In this document: piece by piece, positions 6,147 through 8,860 of the stretch
Layout: every line of letters starts with the position of its first letter
Position numbering within the stretch: the first letter of the stretch is position 1
Origin: Chloroflexota bacterium
GTDB lineage: Bacteria; Chloroflexota; UBA6077; CF-72
Direction: 5' to 3'
DNA length: 8,860 nt
Assembly (NCBI GenBank): GCA_019247135.1
Contig: JAFAPL010000625.1
Span: 1 to 8,860, forward strand
Translations under genes and position numbers: made by a program
The notes under the pieces: model-generated
What the model was told of the DNA's origin: nothing
Seen by the model: only the letters and a program-made list of their open reading frames with translations
The model's database searches: none

Positions 6147-6507
6147 GCGGTTCTTCTTCGGGGGGCCCGTCGGCGTTCATGCGCAGGCGGCCTTTGATCA
6201 CGCCCATGACGATGACAGCTTCGGGGTCGAGCTCGAGTGAGCCCTGAGGCTCTGCTTCGCCGACCGGCTCCAGCCGCACCTGGAGACCGGCCGAAAAGTA
6301 GCGTCGCGCCAGTCGCAGTGAGTCGCCATCGATTTCAGCTTCCGCGACCACGAGGTCGCCATCGCGTGGTTCTTGACGGGTGTCAACCGTCACCGCGTCA
6401 CCGCGATGGAGACCGAGGCCGGAGAGGCCCTCGTCGCGGATCCAGAACGGGCTGTGTCCACTCGGCAGCTCGGAATTCCAACTGAAGGCGCCGTCAGCCG
6501 AAGGCAT
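6139..6507 (-). CDS. Small LexA/S24-like C-terminal-domain protein lacking the catalytic dyad
   Basis: A 122-residue protein without a DNA-binding domain that resembles the beta-rich C-terminal half of LexA/UmuD/S24 peptidases. The core IRDEGLSGLGLHRGDAVTVD (23-42) follows the family pattern GDSMxxxGIxxGDxVxVD. It continues with RDGDLVVAE (48-56), SLRLARRYF (63-71), then a beta segment and VIVMGVIKGRLR (98-109), equivalent to the end of the fold. By eye, the catalytic Ser of GDSM aligns to Gly27 and the catalytic Lys of the TVKR-like strand aligns to Ala67, so self-cleavage is unlikely. ATG at 6507; a TACAAT hexamer ends 10 bp upstream, suggesting a near-leaderless transcript. The 3-prime end overlaps infC by 8 bp, convergently. 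The fold assignment is pattern-based and the function unknown. Confidence 0.7.
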   Translation of the reverse strand: MPSADGAFSWNSELPSGHSPFWIRDEGLSGLGLHRGDAVTVDTRQEPRDGDLVVAEAEIDGDSLRLARRYFSAGLQVRLEPVGEAEPQGSLELDPEAVIVMGVIKGRLRMNADGPPEEEPLS

Positions 6508-6517
6508 TGCGGGCAGG

Positions 6518-6541
6518 ATTGTAGGGTCGATCCGCTACAGT
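6518..6541. promoter_or_regulatory. Divergent -10-like pair forming a dyad (candidate operator)
   Basis: Minus-strand TACAAT (6523-6518) and plus-strand TACAGT (6536-6541) face away from each other in the 42-bp spacer. Their inner halves give the inverted repeat TGTAG (6520-6524) - 10 bp - CTACA (6535-6539). The distances to the two ATGs are 10 bp and 8 bp, so both mRNAs would be leaderless or nearly so. No convincing -35 elements are seen. Confidence 0.45.
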
Positions 6542-6549
6542 TGAGCAGC

Positions 6550-6954
6550 ATGACATCAGGTGACGATCCGGGCGGTGGCGAGCGCACCGAGGATCGCGAC
6601 GACCGCCGCGATGGCCGGGGAGAGCGCATTGGCATCGGCGGCGCGGACGACAACGTCACGCGCATCCAGCTCGCCGCGCGCTGGTCGGAGTCGTATGCGC
6701 CGTCGGGCGACACACTCGGCGGCATCCTGAGGCGGTTTCGGGCGGCATACGAGTATCTGGACGCGGTGACGCACGGGGTGGAGCCGCCCAACATCGAGGA
6801 GGAGCAGCCTGATGCCGCGCGCACGCCGCCGGCGGCGCAGCCCGTGCCGGGCGGTGCGCCCCCCGGCTACGCGCCTCAGCCGGGCTACCAGCCACAGCCA
6901 GGCTATCCCCAGCCGGGCTATCAGCCCCCTCCAGAACCACCTCGCCCCTGGTAA
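6550..6954 (+). CDS. Small acidic protein with Pro/Gly/Tyr-rich tail (unknown function)
   Basis: I do not recognise a family for this 134-residue product. Residues 1-35 are Asp/Arg/Gly-rich and probably disordered. Residues 36-78 (starting VTRIQLAARW, ending EYLDAVTHGV) look like a compact, mainly helical segment. After an acidic stretch, residues 92-134 are low complexity, with PGYQPQPGYPQPGY-type repeats at about 111-124 and a PRPW end. There is no signal peptide or membrane segment. The ATG at 6550 is favoured because TACAGT lies 8 bp upstream, as for a leaderless mRNA, and there is no Shine-Dalgarno; an upstream in-frame extension would run antisense through the S24-like gene. It is divergent from that gene across 42 bp, so the two may be co-controlled. 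Similar PGY tails occur on many bacterial membrane and condensate-forming proteins; the role here is unknown. Confidence 0.7.
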   Translation: MTSGDDPGGGERTEDRDDRRDGRGERIGIGGADDNVTRIQLAARWSESYAPSGDTLGGILRRFRAAYEYLDAVTHGVEPPNIEEEQPDAARTPPAAQPVPGGAPPGYAPQPGYQPQPGYPQPGYQPPPEPPRPW

Positions 6955-6956
6955 GT

Positions 6957-6972
6957 CGCGCGGCCTCGCGCG
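6957..6972. other. GC hairpin just after the small acidic protein gene
   Basis: CGCGCG-GCCT-CGCGCG, a perfect 6-bp stem with a 4-nt loop starting 2 bp after the TAA stop. It is followed by CCGGAAAAACG, without a T run, so it is not a classical intrinsic terminator. In such GC-rich DNA, chance is possible. Confidence 0.3.
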
Positions 6973-6985
6973 CCGGAAAAACGTA

Positions 6986-7002
6986 CAACTGCGTGACAGT
7001 TG
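6986..7002. other. Inverted repeat upstream of the secreted hydrolase gene
   Basis: CAACTG - CGTGA - CAGTTG, perfect 6-bp arms with a 5-bp spacer, ending 15 bp before the candidate -35 of the hydrolase promoter. It could be an operator or a small 3-prime hairpin of the preceding gene. The 131-bp region 6955-7085 holds no other gene I can support. Confidence 0.35.
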
Positions 7003-7017
7003 CGGGCGCGCGGTTGT

Positions 7018-7045
7018 TTGCCCGCTAAATGTACGGACATATACT
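7018..7045 (+). promoter_or_regulatory. Candidate promoter of the secreted hydrolase gene
   Basis: TTGCCC (7018-7023, 4/6) and TATACT (7040-7045, 5/6) with a 16-bp spacer. Initiation near 7052 would give a leader of about 34 nt. The only GGAG in that leader (7058-7061) is 24 bp from the ATG, too far to be a normal Shine-Dalgarno. Confidence 0.45.
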
Positions 7046-7085
7046 ATTCGCGTGGCCGGAGTAACTGGCTACACTGGCCCGCTTC

Positions 7086-7964
7086 ATGCCCCGCACGCCT
7101 GCAGTATTGCGTTCCTTCGTGCTCGCGACCGCCATCGCCCTGATCGCGCCTGGCGGCGCGGCCTCCGTCCTCGCCGCATCTGGCCCGACCTTCGCCGCGC
7201 TGCGTGCCGCCGGTCAGACTGAGGTTACCGACGTCTTTGTCCGACCACCTCAGACGCAATCCAACGACCAGCCACTCCAGGTCGTGATCGCGCTGCATGG
7301 TATGGGCGGCAATGGCGTCGACTTCGGCGGCGCGCTCGCGTCACAAGCCGATCAGTACGGCTGGCTTCTCGTCGCCCCGACCATCAACTACGGCGACTGG
7401 ACCGATCCGAACGTGATCGTGCGCGAAGAGCCAGCCCTGATCGCGTGGCTCTCGGACTACGTGACTACTCTCTCCGCGCGCACCGGCTACGACGTGCAGC
7501 CGAAGGTATTGCTGTTCGGTCACTCGCGCGGCGCGCAGCTCGCGATGCGATTTTCCGAGGTCCACCCGGACCAGGTGCTCGGCGTGGCCGCGCTCTCGGC
7601 GGGTACCTATACGCTACCGGTCGCGACCGACCCACGCGGTCACGCGCTCGACTTCCCGTTCGGGATCGCCGACCTTGCTCGGGCGGATGGGGGTCAGGCA
7701 TTCGACGCCAGTGGCTTCGACGCGTTGCCGATCTGGATCGGCGTAGGCGCCGCCGACATCAATCCCGCGGATCTGCCGTCCGCGTGGACGCCCTATCTCG
7801 GCAACACGCGGGTCAAGCGCGCTCAGACGTTCTTCGACACTCTTCGCAGGCAGGGCGGCAAGGTGTCGCTGAGCGTCTTCCCGGACACGGACCACACGCT
7901 CACCGACGCGATGCGCTCTGCCGGGTGCACGATGCTCGCAGGCGACGTCGCCAACGCGCACTAG
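7086..7964 (+). CDS. Secreted alpha/beta-hydrolase (esterase / polyhydroxybutyrate-depolymerase-like)
   Basis: Alpha/beta-hydrolase fold protein of 292 residues. The N-terminus is a Sec signal peptide: basic MPRTPAVLR, hydrophobic core 10-30, likely cleavage near Ala-Ala-Ser at 26-32. The oxyanion segment is ALHGMGGNG (69-77), the nucleophile elbow is GHSRG (145-149) with Ser147, the likely acid is Asp224 in GVGAADIN, and the catalytic His is His270 in PDTDHTLT, so the triad appears complete. This layout resembles small secreted esterases, feruloyl-esterase-like and PHB-depolymerase-like proteins; the substrate cannot be read from sequence. It is probably exported, or kept at the envelope. 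The gene stands alone, convergent with the aldolase-family gene 40 bp away. The ATG at 7086 is chosen because it directly precedes the signal peptide; a candidate promoter lies at 7018-7045. Confidence 0.85.
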   Translation: MPRTPAVLRSFVLATAIALIAPGGAASVLAASGPTFAALRAAGQTEVTDVFVRPPQTQSNDQPLQVVIALHGMGGNGVDFGGALASQADQYGWLLVAPTINYGDWTDPNVIVREEPALIAWLSDYVTTLSARTGYDVQPKVLLFGHSRGAQLAMRFSEVHPDQVLGVAALSAGTYTLPVATDPRGHALDFPFGIADLARADGGQAFDASGFDALPIWIGVGAADINPADLPSAWTPYLGNTRVKRAQTFFDTLRRQGGKVSLSVFPDTDHTLTDAMRSAGCTMLAGDVANAH

Positions 7965-8004
7965 CCTGCCTTTTGCTGCCGCGCCCGCGACGACTCGTAG
8001 AACT

Positions 8005-8703
8005 TCATATCTGGCCGTCTGCTAGCGCGGCGTAGTACTGCCAGGCGCGATTCATCGGGCCACTCGACCCGGTCTCGTCGCCGAGGCGCTCGGCCTCCTC
8101 GCGCGTGTACGCGTGCAGTCGGTCGGCGTCGCCGCCGACCGCGGCGAGCGCTTTGAGCTGGATATCCGCGGCTTCTTCGAGCAAACACGCGACGACCGCC
8201 GCGCGGCGAATATCCGTCTCGGCGACGTTGGCGCCGTGCCCGCGCAAGAGCATGGCGCGGTGTGCTCCGAGCGTCGCCGCAACCTGATCGCCGAGCTCGC
8301 GGCTGCGGATGAGCCCGACGCGTTGAAACAGCGGCACGCCCTCTCCGAAGATGCCGCCCGCGTTGTGCAGCACGCGCAAGCCCTGACCGATCTGGCCAAG
8401 CGCTACACACGCGGGGGCATGCACGTGCGCCACCGCGCCGACGTTCGACCGTGCCGCGTAGATGCGGGCGTGTATCCAGAACTCGGTGTTCGGCTCGCCC
8501 TCGCCCTCGAGCCGCTGCCCGTCGGTATCCATGATGAGCAGCGTTTCGGCTCGAGCCAGAGCCGGGCTGGCGCGTGTCGGAAAAATGAACCTGTCGGTGG
8601 CCGGAATGCGGGCACTGACGTGCCCGAACGCCGTGACCAGACCTGCGCGGTGAACGATCCGATTCGCAAGCGCCACGTCCTGACGCAGTTGCATGAGGTC
8701 CAT
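8005..8703 (-). CDS. Class II aldolase/adducin-family protein
   Basis: Zinc-dependent class II aldolase fold (FucA/AraD/RhaD relatives), 232 residues, cytoplasmic. The zinc ligands appear as AHVHAP (His93, His95) and LRGHGAN (His156), spaced almost exactly as in L-fuculose-phosphate aldolase (92, 94, 155). Glu74 in PNTEFWIH matches the catalytic Glu. The N-terminal LVTAFGHVSARIP (22-34) is the substrate-phosphate loop region of the family. Members include sugar-phosphate aldolases, epimerases and decarboxylases acting on other carbon skeletons; no sugar-catabolic neighbour is seen, so the substrate is open. The ATG at 8703 is used; a second ATG three codons in (8694) is possible. No good Shine-Dalgarno is visible. 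The gene is divergent, with a 30-bp spacer, from a dehydrogenase gene that may act in the same pathway. Confidence 0.88.
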   Translation of the reverse strand: MDLMQLRQDVALANRIVHRAGLVTAFGHVSARIPATDRFIFPTRASPALARAETLLIMDTDGQRLEGEGEPNTEFWIHARIYAARSNVGAVAHVHAPACVALGQIGQGLRVLHNAGGIFGEGVPLFQRVGLIRSRELGDQVAATLGAHRAMLLRGHGANVAETDIRRAAVVACLLEEAADIQLKALAAVGGDADRLHAYTREEAERLGDETGSSGPMNRAWQYYAALADGQI

Positions 8704-8713
8704 TCGGGTCCGT

Positions 8714-8725
8714 CAGGGTACCCTG
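8714..8725. promoter_or_regulatory. Perfect 12-bp palindrome in the divergent spacer (candidate operator)
   Basis: CAGGGTACCCTG is a perfect dyad centred in the 30-bp gap between the aldolase-family start (8703) and the dehydrogenase start (8734). Each strand reads TACCCT across the centre, a weak -10-like hexamer at 9-11 bp from each ATG. A single dimeric regulator bound here could control both genes. Confidence 0.45.
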
Positions 8726-8733
8726 CCTATGGC

Positions 8734-8860
8734 ATGCGGGTTGGACTGATTGGCTTCGGGACGATCGGCATGGGCGTGGCGCGCTTGCTGTGCCCAGCGG
8801 ACCAGATCGAACTCGTGGGCGCGCTTGTCCGTGACAGTTCGAAAGCCCGTCCCGTGTCTG
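8734..8860 (+). CDS. NAD(P)-binding dehydrogenase, aspartate-dehydrogenase-like (partial, 3-prime end beyond window)
   Basis: Only the first 42 codons are in the window. The product begins MRVGLIGFGTIGMGVARLL, a Rossmann first strand with the dinucleotide motif GFGTIG at 7-12. It then has a second strand IELVGALVRD (about 25-34) whose end, followed by Ser/Lys rather than an acidic residue, does not settle NAD versus NADP. This start is typical of L-aspartate dehydrogenase (NadX) and also resembles homoserine dehydrogenase and other GFO/IDH/MocA-type enzymes. The ATG at 8734 is chosen because the beta strand begins immediately; an ATG at 8729 is out of frame. No Shine-Dalgarno is present. The gene is divergent from the class II aldolase-family gene. 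Calls beyond oxidoreductase are tentative. Confidence 0.65.
   Translation, partial: MRVGLIGFGTIGMGVARLLCPADQIELVGALVRDSSKARPVS

Noticed and set aside
6373..6549. Upstream extension of the small acidic protein
   Set aside because: This part lies antisense to the S24-like gene and crosses the divergent spacer; the ATG at 6550 has a -10-like hexamer immediately upstream.
7941..7952. GGCGACGTCGCC perfect palindrome near the end of the hydrolase gene
   Set aside because: It lies within coding sequence, is composed of common GC-rich codons, and has no T run after it; chance is the simplest explanation.
7445..8035. Plus-strand alternative frame over the hydrolase 3-prime half
   Set aside because: Out of frame with the hydrolase triad and Arg-rich without domain features; a shadow frame.
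7961..8410. Minus-strand alternative frame inside the aldolase-family gene
   Set aside because: The zinc-ligand frame (8005-8703) is clearly the coding one; this frame is an Arg/Ala-rich shadow.

Overview
The window is GC-rich bacterial chromosome with almost no gene-free space. It carries housekeeping and metabolic genes, and I see no transposase, integrase, CRISPR array, tRNA or rRNA. A menaquinone pathway, high GC, several starts without a Shine-Dalgarno sequence but with a -10-like hexamer just upstream, and an infC gene not followed by rpmI-rplT together suggest a Chloroflexota-like or other deep-branching high-GC lineage. That placement is inference only.

Left block (1-3579, all minus strand). 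A PP2C-type protein phosphatase is followed by three menaquinone genes: menB (DHNA-CoA synthase), menA (DHNA prenyltransferase) and menE (OSB-CoA ligase, cut by the window edge). Genes are tightly spaced or overlapping, except for a 281-bp gap between menB and menA. That gap holds a 151-bp imperfect tandem duplication whose right-hand copy runs into the last codons of menB. MenE makes OSB-CoA, MenB closes the ring to DHNA-CoA, and (after thioester hydrolysis by an enzyme not seen here) MenA adds the polyprenyl tail in the membrane.

Middle block (3580-6146, plus strand). A divergent intergenic region leads into an ABC-F ATPase gene whose predicted leader contains a terminator-like hairpin. Next come a G5/C5 hairpin, a plausible promoter and infC. 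The best infC start is an ATC codon behind a strong Shine-Dalgarno sequence, which fits the non-AUG autoregulatory starts known for IF3. The usual ribosomal protein partners are absent; the next gene converges on infC and overlaps it by 8 bp.

Right block (6139-8860). A small protein resembling a LexA/S24 C-terminal domain, but lacking the catalytic Ser and Lys, is divergent from a small acidic protein with a Pro/Gly/Tyr-rich tail. Their shared 42-bp spacer holds two back-to-back -10-like hexamers forming a dyad. Then come a secreted alpha/beta hydrolase, a convergent class II aldolase/adducin-family protein, and the start of a divergent NAD(P)-binding dehydrogenase (aspartate dehydrogenase-like). 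The last two genes share a 30-bp spacer centred on a perfect 12-bp palindrome.

I do not see a clear new multi-gene system. The most interesting items are the tandem repeat between menB and menA, the catalytically dead S24-like protein with its divergent partner, the ATC-start infC separated from rpmI-rplT, and the putative ABC-F leader attenuator.
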